Below, one piece after another: positions 1 through 9,668 of a stretch of 64,000 nt of DNA; position 1 is the stretch's first letter, and each line of letters starts with the position of its first letter. Both the position numbers and the translations under genes were made by a program. Origin of the DNA: Streptomyces sp. NBC_01439 (GTDB lineage: Bacteria; Actinomycetota; Actinomycetes; Streptomycetales; Streptomycetaceae). The stretch covers positions 3,298,001 to 3,362,000 of the forward strand of contig NZ_CP109487.1 of NCBI RefSeq assembly GCF_036227605.1, in the 5' to 3' direction. The notes under the pieces are model-generated. The model saw only the letters and a list, made by a program, of their open reading frames with translations, was not told the origin of the DNA and did no database searches.

Positions 1-375
1 GACGCCTTCAAGAACCCGTGGCACAAGGCGTCGGCCCACTACATCGTGCGCGGGGACGGGCACGTGGAGCAGATGGTGCGCGAGCTGGACGTGGCCTTCC
101 ACTCGGGGAACCGCTCGATGAACGAGCGCAGCGTCGGCATCGAGCACGTGGGCTTCGTGGACCGCCCGCAGGATTTCACGGACGCCATGTACGCGGCTTC
201 GGCCCGGCTGGCGGCCGACGTCTGCCGCCGGTACGACATACCGGCGGACCGCACGCACATAGTCGGCCACTCCGAGGTCCCGGGCGCCGACCACACCGAC
301 CCCGGCCGCCACTGGGACTGGAACCGCTACATCGGCCTGGTCCGGGCGGCCCTTGAGGCTCCGGCTCCTAGCTGA
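1..375 (+). CDS. N-acetylmuramoyl-L-alanine amidase (amidase_2/PGRP fold), C-terminal part
   Basis: Only the C-terminal 124 codons are present; the gene runs in from beyond the left edge, in frame from base 1. The protein is an amidase_2-type enzyme, a family that cuts the bond between N-acetylmuramic acid and L-alanine in peptidoglycan. Visible hallmarks are the SAHYIV strand, the SVGIEH segment, and the C-terminal GHSEVP...[10 protein letters not shown] stretch, where His and Asp/Thr residues contribute zinc binding and the active site. No membrane segment follows. Its stop overlaps, by 8 bases, the end of the convergent cysteine desulfurase. Whether it has a signal peptide cannot be seen because the 5' end is missing. 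Confidence 0.85.
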   Translation, partial: DAFKNPWHKASAHYIVRGDGHVEQMVRELDVAFHSGNRSMNERSVGIEHVGFVDRPQDFTDAMYAASARLAADVCRRYDIPADRTHIVGHSEVPGADHTDPGRHWDWNRYIGLVRAALEAPAPS

Positions 376-1531
376 GGCCCGCCGTGCGGGCGCGCTCGAC
401 CGCCGGGCCGATGGCCGCGGCCAGGGCAGCGACGTCCTCCTTGGTGGAGGTGTGGCCGAGGGAGAAGCGCAGGGTGCCGCGGGCCAGCTGCGGGTCGGTG
501 CCGGCGGCCAGCAGGACGTGACTGGGCTGGGCCACGCCCGCGGTGCAGGCGGAACCGGTGGAGCACTCGATGCCCTGGGCGTCGAGCAGGAGCAGCAACG
601 AGTCGCCCTCGCAGCCGGGGAAGCTGAAGTGGGCATTGGCGGGAAGCCGCTCGTCGGGGTCTCCCCCGAGGACGGCGTCGGGCACGGCCGCGCGGACGGC
701 GGCGACCAGTTCGTCGCGCAGGGCGCCGATCTCGGTGGCGAACCGCTCGCGCCGCTCGACGGCGAGGACGGCGGCCACGGCGAAGGCGGCGACGGCCGGA
801 ACGTCGAGGGTGCCGGAGCGGACGTGCCGCTCCTGGCCACCGCCGTGCAGGACGGGTACGGGGCTCTGGTCGCGGCCGAGCAGCAGTGCGCCGATGCCGT
901 AGGGGCCGCCGATCTTGTGGCCGCTGACGGTCATGGCGGCGAGGCCGCTGTCGCCGAAGTGGACGTCGAGCTGGCCGAGGGCCTGGACGGCGTCGGAGTG
1001 CAGCGGGATCCCGGACTCGCGGGCGATGGCGGCCAGTTCGCGGACCGGCATGACGGTCCCGATCTCGTTGTTGGCCCACATGACGGTGGCCAGGGCCACG
1101 TCGTCGGGGTTGCGCTCGACGGCCTCGCGGAAGGCGTCGGCGTGGACGCGCCCGTAGCGGTCCACGGGCAGGTACTCGACCTGCGCGCCCTCGTGCTCGG
1201 CGAGCCAGTGGACGGCGTCGAGCACCGCGTGGTGCTCGACGGGGCTGGCGATGACCCGGGTCCGGGCGGGGTCGGCGTCGCGCCGGGCCCAGTAGAGGCC
1301 CTTGACGGCGAGGTTGTCGGCCTCCGTGCCGCCGGCGGTGAAGACCACCTCGCTGGGGCGGGCGCCGACCGCCTCGGCGAAGGCCTCGCGGGCCTCCTCC
1401 ACGGTACGGCGGGCCCGCCGGCCGGCGGCGTGCAGGGAGGAGGCGTTCCCCGTGGCGGCGAACTGCGCGGTCATCGCCGCGGCGGCCTCCGGCAGCATCG
1501 GGGTGGTGGCGGCGTGGTCGAGGTAGGCCAT
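368..1531 (-). CDS. Cysteine desulfurase (NifS/IscS class V aminotransferase fold)
   Basis: A 387-residue PLP enzyme that removes sulfur from L-cysteine as an enzyme-bound persulfide, giving alanine, and supplies sulfur for tRNA thiolation or Fe-S clusters. The start [11 protein letters not shown] is the canonical N-terminus. The PLP lysine is K206 in [10 protein letters not shown], and the sulfur-accepting cysteine is C329 in the STGSACT loop; MWANNEIGT at 151-159 is the conserved mid motif. Length is normal for the family. In Streptomyces this gene commonly precedes the tRNA 2-thiouridine methylase, which would lie to the left of this window; that partner is an inference. Nothing is truncated. 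Confidence 0.95.
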   Translation of the reverse strand: MAYLDHAATTPMLPEAAAAMTAQFAATGNASSLHAAGRRARRTVEEAREAFAEAVGARPSEVVFTAGGTEADNLAVKGLYWARRDADPARTRVIASPVEHHAVLDAVHWLAEHEGAQVEYLPVDRYGRVHADAFREAVERNPDDVALATVMWANNEIGTVMPVRELAAIARESGIPLHSDAVQALGQLDVHFGDSGLAAMTVSGHKIGGPYGIGALLLGRDQSPVPVLHGGGQERHVRSGTLDVPAVAAFAVAAVLAVERRERFATEIGALRDELVAAVRAAVPDAVLGGDPDERLPANAHFSFPGCEGDSLLLLLDAQGIECSTGSACTAGVAQPSHVLLAAGTDPQLARGTLRFSLGHTSTKEDVAALAAAIGPAVERARTAGLS

Positions 1532-1656
1532 GATCCCCCGATTCTACGAGTCCGCCGGTGGCCGCTTGCGCCGCGGGACCCCGCGATGGCCGGCAAGCGC
1601 ACCCGGCGCCGCCACATGCGTCGGGCCGGACCGGGGCCGGGGCCCGCAGGCCGGGG

Positions 1657-2514
1657 TCAGGCCGGACGCAGTGCGCGGGCCAGTTGGCGGGACTGCGCGA
1701 CCAGGTGGTCCGACGAGTCCCAGACCTCGGCGTCCTCCTCCAGGAAGCCGCCGGCCAGGTTGCGGGTGGTGATGGAGACCCGGAGCGGGCCGGGGGCCGG
1801 GCGGCGGCGGACGTGCGTGGTGAGTTCCACCGTCGGGGTCCAGGCCACCAGGCCCAGGTCGAAGGCGGTCGGCGGGAGCGCGTCGACGGCCAGGAGCATG
1901 GAGAGCGGGTCGGCATCGCGGCCGTCGGCCAGCTCGAACCAGGCGCGCATCTCGCCCTTGCCGGAGGGCGCACCGACGGCCCATCCGGCGGTCGCCGGGT
2001 CCAGCCGGAGCCGGAGCCGGTCCACGATGGCGGAGCTGCCGGGGATCGGGGCCGGGCCGGCTTCGGGGCCGATGCAGTCCTCGTAGGCGGGGATGGCGGG
2101 CGGCAGGGCGACGGTGCGCACGTCGTCCGGCAGGGCCGAGAGGTCGCCGTAGGAGGCGAGGACGCGGATGCGCTCGATCTCGGCGCCGCTCTCGTCGTAC
2201 TGGAACAGCGAGGCCTGGCCGGTGGAGAGGGTGCGGCCGACGCGGACGACCTGGGTGCGGATCACGGCGGGGCCGGGCACGGAGGAGGTCAGGTAGTGCG
2301 CGGAGACGGTGAACGGGTCCGGGTGCGGGAGGGCCGCCGACAGGGCCCGGCCGACCAGGGCCAGCAGGTATCCGCCGTTCACGGCGGCGATGATCGTCCA
2401 GCCGGCGGAGAGTTCCGCGTCGTACACCCCGGGCTCGCCCGCGCGTGCGGTGATGGCGGTGTCGCGGTCGAACTCACTGTCGCCGATGGAAGCCTTGGCA
2501 GCTGCGTGTGACAT
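1657..2514 (-). CDS. Acyl-CoA thioesterase family protein (double hotdog)
   Basis: A 285-residue protein resembling the TesB-like/acyl-CoA thioesterase double-hotdog family, which hydrolyses acyl-CoA thioesters in the cytoplasm. Support comes from the N-terminal half with the WTIIAAVNGGYLLALVGRA helix and the YLTSSVPGPAVIRTQVVRVGRTL strands, followed by a second hotdog half ending in VWDSSDHLVAQSRQLAR, a segment typical of this group. No membrane segment or signal peptide is seen. It lies 47 bases downstream of the channel gene on the same strand, and that gap holds a palindrome (2530-2550) that may be an operator. The physiological substrate is unknown. Confidence 0.8.
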   Translation of the reverse strand: MSHAAAKASIGDSEFDRDTAITARAGEPGVYDAELSAGWTIIAAVNGGYLLALVGRALSAALPHPDPFTVSAHYLTSSVPGPAVIRTQVVRVGRTLSTGQASLFQYDESGAEIERIRVLASYGDLSALPDDVRTVALPPAIPAYEDCIGPEAGPAPIPGSSAIVDRLRLRLDPATAGWAVGAPSGKGEMRAWFELADGRDADPLSMLLAVDALPPTAFDLGLVAWTPTVELTTHVRRRPAPGPLRVSITTRNLAGGFLEEDAEVWDSSDHLVAQSRQLARALRPA

Positions 2515-2529
2515 GCAAACGACGGTACA

Positions 2530-2550
2530 CCGGCTTACTACTAAGCGGTA
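2530..2550. promoter_or_regulatory. Palindromic operator-like site upstream of the thioesterase gene
   Basis: The arms CCGGCTTA and TAAGCGGTA flank a 4-base CTAC core; the arms match as an inverted repeat apart from one extra base on the left. It sits 16-36 bases upstream of the thioesterase start codon. Such sites are typical of TetR-type control of acyl-CoA genes. The assignment is an inference; no regulator gene is adjacent. Confidence 0.4.
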
Positions 2551-2561
2551 GCTTTCTTTTG

Positions 2562-3218
2562 TTACGGCTCTTCGGCCACCGACGAGCGCCTGTTCCAGGC
2601 CAGCGGCGCCCGCCAGTGGTAGCGCATGGCGAGGAGGCGCAGGACGAAGGTGGTGACGATCGCGAGGCCGGTGGTGATGCCGTTGAGGGCGTGCATGCTG
2701 ATGAAGACGGCCACCATCGAGGCGCCGACCAGCGCGGGGACGGCGTACATCTCGCGGTCGCGCAGCAGCGAGGGCACCTCGTTGACCAGTACGTCGCGCA
2801 GGACGCCACCGCCGACTGCCGTGGCCACGCCGAGCGAGGCCGAGGCGGTGAGACCGAGGCCGTACTCGTAGGCCTTGGTCGTGCCCGTCACGCAGAACAG
2901 CCCGAGGCCGGCCGCGTCGAAGACGTTGATCGCGCGGTTGATCCGCTGGACCTCGGGGTGCAGGAAGTAGACGATCGCGGCGGCGACCAGCGGGGTCACG
3001 AAGAAGCTGAGCTCCCCGAAGGCGGCGGGCGGTACGGCGCCGATGACGAGGTCGCGGAAGAGGCCGCCGCCGAGCGCCGTGACGAGCGCGAGGACGGCGA
3101 TGCCGAAGACGTCGAAGTTCTTGCGGACGGCGAGCAGGGCGCCTGCGGTGGCGAAGACGAAGATGCCGGCGAGGTCCAGGGCATGCTGGATCCCGGGCGG
3201 GAAGAGATCGTGGAGCAC
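2562..3218 (-). CDS. Trimeric intracellular cation channel family protein (UPF0126/YicG)
   Basis: A 218-residue integral membrane protein built from two related three-helix halves, as in prokaryotic TRIC-type cation channels. The duplicated signature appears as TALGGGLFRDLVIGAVPPAAF in the first half and ATAVGGGVLRDVLVNEVPSLL in the second, each with the conserved glycine-rich kink and basic Arg-Asp. About seven hydrophobic helices are visible. The starting ATG at 3218 gives MLHDLFPPGIQHALDLAGIF, the usual short N-terminus. Physiological ion and role in Streptomyces are not known. It is co-directional with the thioesterase gene downstream. Confidence 0.85.
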   Translation of the reverse strand: MLHDLFPPGIQHALDLAGIFVFATAGALLAVRKNFDVFGIAVLALVTALGGGLFRDLVIGAVPPAAFGELSFFVTPLVAAAIVYFLHPEVQRINRAINVFDAAGLGLFCVTGTTKAYEYGLGLTASASLGVATAVGGGVLRDVLVNEVPSLLRDREMYAVPALVGASMVAVFISMHALNGITTGLAIVTTFVLRLLAMRYHWRAPLAWNRRSSVAEEP

Positions 3219-3310
3219 CGGGCCATTGTCACCTGCGGCGGGCTCGACGGAATGCGGGGCTCCGCCGAGCCCGGGGCCGGGCCGCTCGGCTCGCGCCGGG
3301 GGAAGGACCT

Positions 3311-3353
3311 GGGCTCCGTCCCGGACCCCGCGCCTCGAGCGCCGGCGAGGCTG
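3311..3353 (-). repeat. Dispersed intergenic repeat, copy A
   Basis: Reading on the minus strand, this matches the element at 38312-38356: a GCCGGCG block, then GAGGCGCGGGGTCCGGG, then CGGAGCCC. The two copies agree over roughly 40 bases with a few substitutions. It lies between the end of the oligopeptide ABC operon and the TRIC gene start. Streptomyces genomes commonly carry elements of this type between genes. Confidence 0.65.
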
Positions 3354-3434
3354 GATGTGCGGCGGGGCCGGCCCGCCCGGCAGGGCCGGGGTCGCGCGGA
3401 ACGCGCCCCCGGCCCTGCCGGATCGGTTGCTCCG

Positions 3435-4544
3435 TTACTCCGACGCCGCCACCGCGTCCGCCGCGCCCGGCAGGGGCTGGTCGCCCGGCGCCTGGTCGGG
3501 GGCGTTCTCCGGGTGGTGGCAGGCCACCTGGTGGCCCGGCTTCAGCGCCAGCAGCGGCGGCTCCTGCGTCGCGCAGATCTGCGTGGCCTTCCAGCACCGG
3601 GTGTGGAAGCGGCAGCCGCTGGGCGGCGAGATCGGCGACGGGACGTCGCCCTTGAGTAGGATGCGGCCGCTCTTGGCACCGCGCCGCCTCGGGTCGGGCA
3701 CCGGCACGGCCGACATCAGGGCCGTGGTGTAGGGGTGCATGGGCGCCCCGTACAGCCCCTTGTTGTCCGCCAGCTCGACGATCTTGCCGAGGTACATCAC
3801 GGCGATGCGGTCCGAAACGTGTCGGATGACCGACAGGTCGTGCGCGATGATCACGTAGGTGAGGCCGAGCTCGTCCTGGAGGTCGTCCAGCAGGTTCACC
3901 ACCTGGGCCTGGATCGACACGTCCAGCGCCGAAACCGGCTCGTCCGCGACCACCAGCTTCGGCTTCAGCGCGAGGGCCCGCGCGATGCCGATGCGCTGGC
4001 GCTGGCCGCCGGAGAACTCGTGCGGGTAGCGGTTGTAGTGCTCGGGGTTGAGGCCCACGAGCGAGAGCAGTCGCTGGACCTCCGCCTTGAGCCCGCCCTC
4101 CGGGGTGACCTTCTGGAGCTTGAACGGCGCGCTGACGATGGTGCCCACGGTGTGGCGGGGGTTCAGCGAGCCGTACGGGTCCTGGAAGATCATCTGCACG
4201 TCCCGGCGCAGCGGGCGCATGCCCGACACCCCGAGGTGCGTGATGTCCTTGCCCTCGAACTCGATGGAGCCGCCGGTCGGCTCCAGCAGCCGTGTGATCA
4301 GCCGGCCCATGGTCGACTTCCCGCAGCCGGACTCGCCGACGATGCCGAGGGTCTCCCCGCGCCGGACGTCGAAGTCGAGGCCGTCGACGGCCTTGACCGC
4401 GCCGACCTGGCGCCGGATCAGGCCCTTGGTGATCGGGAAGTGCTTGGTCAGGCCGGTGACCTTGAGCAGGACCTCGGGAGAGTCCGTGGCCTGCGCGGGA
4501 ATGACCGCCGTTTCCGGCTTCTTCGTGTCAGGCGTCTCGGTCAC
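3435..4544 (-). CDS. Oligopeptide ABC transporter ATP-binding protein (DppF/OppF type)
   Basis: A 369-residue cytoplasmic ATPase, the second of two energising a peptide importer. Walker A is GESGCGKST at residues 70-78, followed by the signature [13 protein letters not shown], Walker [13 protein letters not shown] and the C-terminal oligo/dipeptide (oligo_HPY) domain with [10 protein letters not shown]...C residues. The GTG start at 4544 is chosen because it overlaps the stop of the upstream ATPase gene as GTGA and yields the expected VTETPD N-terminus; the longer open frame is a shadow of the neighbour. It is the last gene of the five-gene operon. Its C-terminus is Ala-rich and unremarkable. 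Confidence 0.93.
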   Translation of the reverse strand: MTETPDTKKPETAVIPAQATDSPEVLLKVTGLTKHFPITKGLIRRQVGAVKAVDGLDFDVRRGETLGIVGESGCGKSTMGRLITRLLEPTGGSIEFEGKDITHLGVSGMRPLRRDVQMIFQDPYGSLNPRHTVGTIVSAPFKLQKVTPEGGLKAEVQRLLSLVGLNPEHYNRYPHEFSGGQRQRIGIARALALKPKLVVADEPVSALDVSIQAQVVNLLDDLQDELGLTYVIIAHDLSVIRHVSDRIAVMYLGKIVELADNKGLYGAPMHPYTTALMSAVPVPDPRRRGAKSGRILLKGDVPSPISPPSGCRFHTRCWKATQICATQEPPLLALKPGHQVACHHPENAPDQAPGDQPLPGAADAVAASE

Positions 4545-5689
4545 AGCTTCGGCGCAATCTCTTCGGTCCAGATCCGGGTCCGCTCTTCCTGCGGCATGTG
4601 GCAGGCGGACCAGTGACGGCTGTCGTCCTGGGTGAGCTCGGGCCGGACCGTACGCGTGACGTTGCCCTTGGGCACGTCCGCGTACGGGCAGCGCGGGTTG
4701 AAGGCACAGCCGTCGGGGATGTTGATGAGGCTGGGCGGAGAGCCCTTGACCGGGATGAGGCGCTCGCTCTGCTCCCGGTCGATGCGCGGCATCGAGCCCA
4801 GCAGGCCCCAGGTGTAGGGGTGGCGGGGCTCGTAGAACACCTTCTCGGCGGTGCCCCGCTCGACGCACCGGCCGCCGTACATCACGAGGATCTCGTCGGC
4901 CATCTCCGCGACCACGCCGAGGTCGTGCGTGATCATGATGACGGCGGAGCCGAACTCCTTCTGCAGATCCCGGATCAGGTCCAGGATCTGCGCCTGCACG
5001 GTGACGTCCAGCGCCGTGGTCGGCTCGTCCGCGATCAGCAGGTCGGGGTTGTTGACCAGCGACATCGCGATCATCGCGCGCTGGCGCATGCCGCCGGAGA
5101 ACTGGTGCGGATAGTCGTTGACGCGCTTGCCCGGCTCGGGGATGCCCACCCGGTCGAGCATCTCGACGGCCCGCTTGCGCGCCGTCTTCTTGTCCACGTC
5201 GTTGTGGACGCGGTACGCCTCCACGATCTGGGAGCCGATCGTGTAGTACGGGTGCAGTGCGCTCAGCGGGTCCTGGAAGATCATCGCCATGTCGCGGCCC
5301 CGCAGTCGGCGCACCTCCTCGGGATCGGCGGAGAGCAGTTCCTTGCCCCCGAGCCAGATCTCGCCCGACATCTCGACCTTGGAGCGGTCGGCGTTGCCGG
5401 CCCGGTGCAGGCCCATGACGGCCAGCGAGGTGACGGACTTGCCGGATCCGGACTCGCCCACGATGCCGAGGGTCTGGCCCTTCTCCAGCTGGAAGGTGAG
5501 CCCGTCGACGGACTTCACGAGGCCGTCGTCGGTGGGGAAGTGGACCTTGAGGTCGCGCACGTCGAGGAAGGCCTCGGAGGGCGGGCCCTCGCCCGGACCC
5601 GCCACGAGCGGCGTGGCGGTGGCGGTGTGCGCGCCGCGGTCGGTGGCGGCCGCGCCGGCCTCGTTCCCCTTCGGAGTCGAATCGGTCAC
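4541..5689 (-). CDS. Oligopeptide ABC transporter ATP-binding protein (DppD/OppD type)
   Basis: A 382-residue ATPase paired with the following DppF-type protein. It has Walker A GESGSGKS, the signature [15 protein letters not shown], Walker [14 protein letters not shown] and a C-terminal oligo_HPY domain with the cysteine pattern [10 protein letters not shown]. The N-terminal 45 residues are a low-complexity Ala/Pro stretch before the first beta strand. The GTG start at 5689 overlaps the permease stop (GTGA at 5686-5689). The tight overlaps on both sides indicate translational coupling within the operon. Confidence 0.93.
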   Translation of the reverse strand: MTDSTPKGNEAGAAATDRGAHTATATPLVAGPGEGPPSEAFLDVRDLKVHFPTDDGLVKSVDGLTFQLEKGQTLGIVGESGSGKSVTSLAVMGLHRAGNADRSKVEMSGEIWLGGKELLSADPEEVRRLRGRDMAMIFQDPLSALHPYYTIGSQIVEAYRVHNDVDKKTARKRAVEMLDRVGIPEPGKRVNDYPHQFSGGMRQRAMIAMSLVNNPDLLIADEPTTALDVTVQAQILDLIRDLQKEFGSAVIMITHDLGVVAEMADEILVMYGGRCVERGTAEKVFYEPRHPYTWGLLGSMPRIDREQSERLIPVKGSPPSLINIPDGCAFNPRCPYADVPKGNVTRTVRPELTQDDSRHWSACHMPQEERTRIWTEEIAPKL

Positions 5690-6693
5690 GACAGCCTCAC
5701 CCTCGGGTCGATGATGGCGTAGACGAGGTCGACCACCAGGTTGCACAGCACGATGAAGGCTCCGGCGAAGAGGGTCACCCCGAGGATCTTCGGCAGGTCG
5801 TTCACCGCGATGGCGTGGTACGCGTACTCACCGATGCCGTGGTACGAGAAGACCGTCTCGGTGACGATGGCGCCGCCGAGGAGCAGCCCGAAGTCCATGC
5901 CGAAGATGGTCACGATCGGAGTCAGCGCGGAACGCAGCCCGTGGCGGGTGATGACCACCCGTTCGCGCAGGCCCTTGGCGCGCGCGGTGCGGATGTAGTC
6001 CTCGCTCATGGTCTCCAGCATTCCGGCCCGGGTGAGCCGGGCGTAGAGCGCGGAGTAGAGGAAGGCCAGTGTGGACCAGGGCAGGACCAGCCCCTGGAAC
6101 CAGGCGGCCGGATCCTCGGAGAAGTCCACGTACACGTTGGTGAACACGGGCCAGTTGAAGACGAAGACGGCCAGCGAGAGCGTGCCGGTGAAGAACATCG
6201 GCAGCGAGACGCCGGCGAGGGCCACGCCCATCGCGAGCCGGTCGAAGAGCGAGCCCGGGCGCAGGGCCGAGACCACGCCCGTGGTCACACCGGTGATCAG
6301 CCAGATGACGGCCGCTCCCAGGGTGAGGGAGGCGGTGATGGGGAGCCGGCTGACGATGTCGGGCCAGACCTCGACGTGGTCCTTGAAGGAGTAGCCGAGG
6401 CAGGGGGCGTGGCACTGCGAGGGGTCGGGGCCGTAGTTGAACTCGCGGCCCGCGAAGACGCCCCGCAGGAAGTCCCAGTACTGCGCGTACAGGGGCTGGT
6501 CGAAACCGAGGTTCTTCTTGACCGCGGCGATGGATTCGGGCGAGGGGTTCTTGCCCACGTACTGGGTGGCCAGCGAATCGGCCGTGCCGCCGGCCAGCCG
6601 GGGCAGCAGGAAGAAGATCGCGAAGGTGATCGCGCTGACAACGAGCAGCAGGAACACCGCGGCGAACAGCCGCCGGACGATGTACACAAACAC
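5686..6693 (-). CDS. Oligopeptide ABC transporter permease (DppB/OppB type)
   Basis: A 335-residue membrane permease with about six transmembrane helices. It opens with [20 protein letters not shown], typical of DppB, followed by a large outer loop with the pair of cysteines in the [11 protein letters not shown] segment. The EAA loop that docks the ATPases is seen in [24 protein letters not shown]. It lies downstream of the binding-protein gene with 152 bases between, and directly upstream of and overlapping the first ATPase gene. The likely role is uptake of di- or oligopeptides. Confidence 0.92.
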   Translation of the reverse strand: MFVYIVRRLFAAVFLLLVVSAITFAIFFLLPRLAGGTADSLATQYVGKNPSPESIAAVKKNLGFDQPLYAQYWDFLRGVFAGREFNYGPDPSQCHAPCLGYSFKDHVEVWPDIVSRLPITASLTLGAAVIWLITGVTTGVVSALRPGSLFDRLAMGVALAGVSLPMFFTGTLSLAVFVFNWPVFTNVYVDFSEDPAAWFQGLVLPWSTLAFLYSALYARLTRAGMLETMSEDYIRTARAKGLRERVVITRHGLRSALTPIVTIFGMDFGLLLGGAIVTETVFSYHGIGEYAYHAIAVNDLPKILGVTLFAGAFIVLCNLVVDLVYAIIDPRVRLS

Positions 6694-6845
6694 GGGGGTC
6701 GGCTTCGGCGTCCGCCGGTCCGCCCCGCACCCCGGTCGGGGGCGCGGGACGGACCGGCGCGCGCACTGCTGCCTTCACCTGCCTTCCACGGTTCTGGCAG
6801 ATCTGGCTGAGAGGGTCGAACTGCCTGAGGACTTGACGTCCGGGG

Positions 6846-8594
6846 TTACTTCAGGCCGATGTTGAGGTAGTCGTACTGACCGCTCCACGCCGGGTTGGAG
6901 ACCGCGTTGGTGATCTTGGGCGAGCGGTAGTGCAGCACCTTGAAGTAGGTCAGGGGCACGATGACCGCCTGGTCCATGACCTTCTTGTCGATCTCGCCGT
7001 AGACCTTCTCGCGGGCGGCGGAGTCGGTGTTGGCGATGTTGTCGTTCAGCATCTTGTTGATCTCGGGGTCGTTCAGCTGCGACAGGTTGGTGTTGCCCGT
7101 CTTGCTGATCGCGTCACCGTGGACGACCTGCTGGAGGAAGCCGAAGCCGCTCGGCCAGTCGGCGCCCCACTGCATCATCATGAGGCCGATCTTGTTGTCC
7201 TCGGTGAACTTCGGGACGCCCGCGTAGTCGCTGAAGTACTTGCCGGCCGGGAACTGCTCGATCTTGACCGTGATCCCGATCTTCTTCAGGGACGCCTGGA
7301 TGGCCGTGGCCATGTCGACCTCGCCGGCGCGGTCGTTGCGCGCGGTGATGGTGGTCTCGAAGCCGTTCGGCTGGCCGCAGGCGGTCAGCGCGGCCTTGGC
7401 CTTGGCCTCGTCGCCCTTGTCGTCCGGGGTCTTGTAGGTGTTGAAGTCCACGTGACCCGGGATGTCCGTCGGCAGGACGGTGCTGGCGATGGCGCCGCGG
7501 ATGGGGCCGCCGAAGGCGGTCTGCACCGAGACCTTGTCGATCGCGTACTGGACCGCCTTGCGGCACTCCACGTTGTCGAAGGGGGCCACCTTGGTGTTCA
7601 TCGCCATGTAGACCAGGCGACCACCCTCGGCGTTGTCGGTGTTGGGGTCCTTCGAGGTCAGCAGCTCGGTCTGGGTCTGCTGGGCCACACCGTTGCCGAC
7701 GATGTCGATGTGGGTGTTGCCGGCCTTCAGGTTGGAGTCGATCGTCTCCTGGTTGACCTTCAGCTTGACGACGATCTTCTCCGGGAGCTGCTTGCGCAGC
7801 GGGTCCGTGGAAGCGTCCCAGTTCGGGTTGCGGACCAGGACGGCCTGCTTGTCGTGCTCGTAGCTCTCGAACATGTACGAGCCGGAGGAGACGATGTTCT
7901 TCACGTAGTCCGCGCCGTTGTCCTTCGCCTTCGGCACGGGGGCCGACTGCGGGTTGGCCAGCAGGTAGTCGAACTCGGCGAAGGGCTGCTTCAGCTTGAA
8001 GACGATCGTCTGGTCGTCGGGGGTCTCGATGGACTGCAGTCCCGTGTCGGACTTGTCCTTGTACGGGCCCTCGTACGGGGTCTCGTTGTTCTTGAGGTAC
8101 TGCGCGAGGTAGTTCGGGCCGTTGGAGTGCACGTCACGCGCGAAGTTGCTGCGCTCGACCGCGTACTTGACGTCCTTGGAGGTGACCAGCGAGCCGTCGC
8201 TGTACTTGACGCCCTTGCGCAGCTTGTACGTCCAGGTGGCGCCGCCGTCGCTCGGCACGCCGAGGCTCTCGGCGAGGTCCGGGACCACCTTGTTGCCCTC
8301 GGCGCCCGGGGCGGGCGCGAAGGTGGTCAGCGGACGGGCGTACAGGCGGCTGAAGTTGAAGACGAAGCCGTAGTACGTGTTGCCGGGGTCGAAGGAGTCG
8401 GGGGTGTCGGACGCCTCGTAGACGACCGTCCCGCCCTTCTTGTCCGAGACGTTGACCACTGCCTTGACGGCGGCGTTGGCGCCGGCCGACTTGTCGTCGC
8501 CGCCGGTCTTGTCACCACCGTTGCAGGCGGAGGCGGTGAGGGCGACGGTGATGGCGGCGGCAAGCACCGCGGCTGTTCTCGACCTGCTTCTCAT
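6846..8594 (-). CDS. Oligopeptide-binding lipoprotein (SBP family 5)
   Basis: A 582-residue extracellular solute-binding protein of ABC importers. It begins with an Arg-rich signal peptide and a lipobox-like LTASAC, so the cysteine near residue 24 would be acylated and the protein anchored outside the membrane. Family-5 features include YGFVFNFSRLYARPL, WTYKLRKGVKYSDG and VKYAVERSNFARD near the N-terminal third, and AIDKVSVQTAFGG centrally. Length is normal. It is second in the operon, after the DppC-type permease, an arrangement different from the usual binding-protein-first order. Confidence 0.92.
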   Translation of the reverse strand: MRSRSRTAAVLAAAITVALTASACNGGDKTGGDDKSAGANAAVKAVVNVSDKKGGTVVYEASDTPDSFDPGNTYYGFVFNFSRLYARPLTTFAPAPGAEGNKVVPDLAESLGVPSDGGATWTYKLRKGVKYSDGSLVTSKDVKYAVERSNFARDVHSNGPNYLAQYLKNNETPYEGPYKDKSDTGLQSIETPDDQTIVFKLKQPFAEFDYLLANPQSAPVPKAKDNGADYVKNIVSSGSYMFESYEHDKQAVLVRNPNWDASTDPLRKQLPEKIVVKLKVNQETIDSNLKAGNTHIDIVGNGVAQQTQTELLTSKDPNTDNAEGGRLVYMAMNTKVAPFDNVECRKAVQYAIDKVSVQTAFGGPIRGAIASTVLPTDIPGHVDFNTYKTPDDKGDEAKAKAALTACGQPNGFETTITARNDRAGEVDMATAIQASLKKIGITVKIEQFPAGKYFSDYAGVPKFTEDNKIGLMMMQWGADWPSGFGFLQQVVHGDAISKTGNTNLSQLNDPEINKMLNDNIANTDSAAREKVYGEIDKKVMDQAVIVPLTYFKVLHYRSPKITNAVSNPAWSGQYDYLNIGLK

Positions 8595-8672
8595 GGCGGA
8601 GTGATGCCCCCTGATTCGGAGTGGTGGTGGGTACTGGCGGAGCCTCGGCCGGGTGCCCGAGGAGCGGGAGGG

Positions 8673-9668
8673 TCAGCGCGAGCTCTTGGGGTCCAGGGCG
8701 TCGCGCAAACCGTCGCCGAGGAGGTTGAAGGCGAGCACGGTGACGAAGATCGCCATGCCCGGGACGACCATGAACATCGGGTCGACCTTGTAGTAGGCGA
8801 CGGCGGAGCTGAGCATTCCGCCCCATGAGGCCTGCGGCGGCTGGATGCCCACGCCGAGGAAGCTCAGGGAGGCCTCGAAGAGGATGTTGGTCGGGATGAG
8901 CAGCGTCGAGTAGACGAGGATCGGCGCCATCAGGTTCGGCAGCAGCTCACGGAAGACGATGAAGGGGCCGCGGGCTCCGAGGCTGCGGGCCGCGTCGACG
9001 AACTCCCGCTCGCGCAGCGAGAGGGTCTGGCCGCGCACGATGCGTCCGATGTAGGGCCAGCTGAAGAAGCCGATCACGAAGATCAGCACGCTGATGTGCA
9101 GCGGCAGTCCTTCGAGTCCGAAGGCCCCGCCCTGGAGGGCGGCCGAGATGGAGATCGCGAAGAGCAGCAGCGGGAAGGCGAGGAAGGTGTCCATCATGCG
9201 GCTGATCACCGTGTCGGCCCAGCCTCCGTAGTACCCGGCGATGACGCCCAGAACGGAACCGATGAACACCGAGACCACGGTCGATCCGAAGGCGACCAGC
9301 AGGGAGACCCAGGAGCCTTCCAGGATGCGGGTGGCGATGTCCCGGCCGAACTTCGGCTCCACGCCCAGCGGATGGTCCCAGCTGATGCCGCCGAAGGAGC
9401 CGATGGGGGTGGCCAGGGAGGGATCGATGAGGTCCTGGTGCAGGGCGTCCGGGTCCAGCCCGAAGATCCACTGGATCGGCTGCGAGAGCATGGCCAGGAC
9501 CACCAGCAGCAGCACGACCAGGCCGCCGGCCATCGCGACCTTGTCGCGCTTGAGTCTGGTCCATGCGATACGACCGAGCGACCGTCCCTCGATCGCCTTG
9601 CCCGGAACCTCGGAGGTGGCCACGGCTGCGGGCTCGGCCGCGCTGGTGTCCTGCAGTGGTGCCGTCAT
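8673..9668 (-). CDS. Oligopeptide ABC transporter permease (DppC/OppC type)
   Basis: A 331-residue permease that forms the channel with the DppB-type subunit. After an Ala-rich cytoplasmic tail come WTRLKRDKVAMAGGLVVLLLV (the N-terminal OppC domain), a periplasmic loop with DHPLGVEPKFGRDIATRIL, and five further helices; the EAA loop is FVDAARSLGARGPFIVFREL. The ATG at 9668 is chosen because it gives MTAPLQD and is preceded by a GAGAGGGG ribosome site; the upstream open frame has no such signal. It is the first gene of the five-gene operon. Confidence 0.92.
   Translation of the reverse strand: MTAPLQDTSAAEPAAVATSEVPGKAIEGRSLGRIAWTRLKRDKVAMAGGLVVLLLVVLAMLSQPIQWIFGLDPDALHQDLIDPSLATPIGSFGGISWDHPLGVEPKFGRDIATRILEGSWVSLLVAFGSTVVSVFIGSVLGVIAGYYGGWADTVISRMMDTFLAFPLLLFAISISAALQGGAFGLEGLPLHISVLIFVIGFFSWPYIGRIVRGQTLSLREREFVDAARSLGARGPFIVFRELLPNLMAPILVYSTLLIPTNILFEASLSFLGVGIQPPQASWGGMLSSAVAYYKVDPMFMVVPGMAIFVTVLAFNLLGDGLRDALDPKSSR

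Noticed and set aside
4542..4868. N-terminal extension of the DppF-type ATPase
   Set aside because: The added residues are a shadow of the DppD gene; GTG at 4544 with GTGA overlap is the better start.
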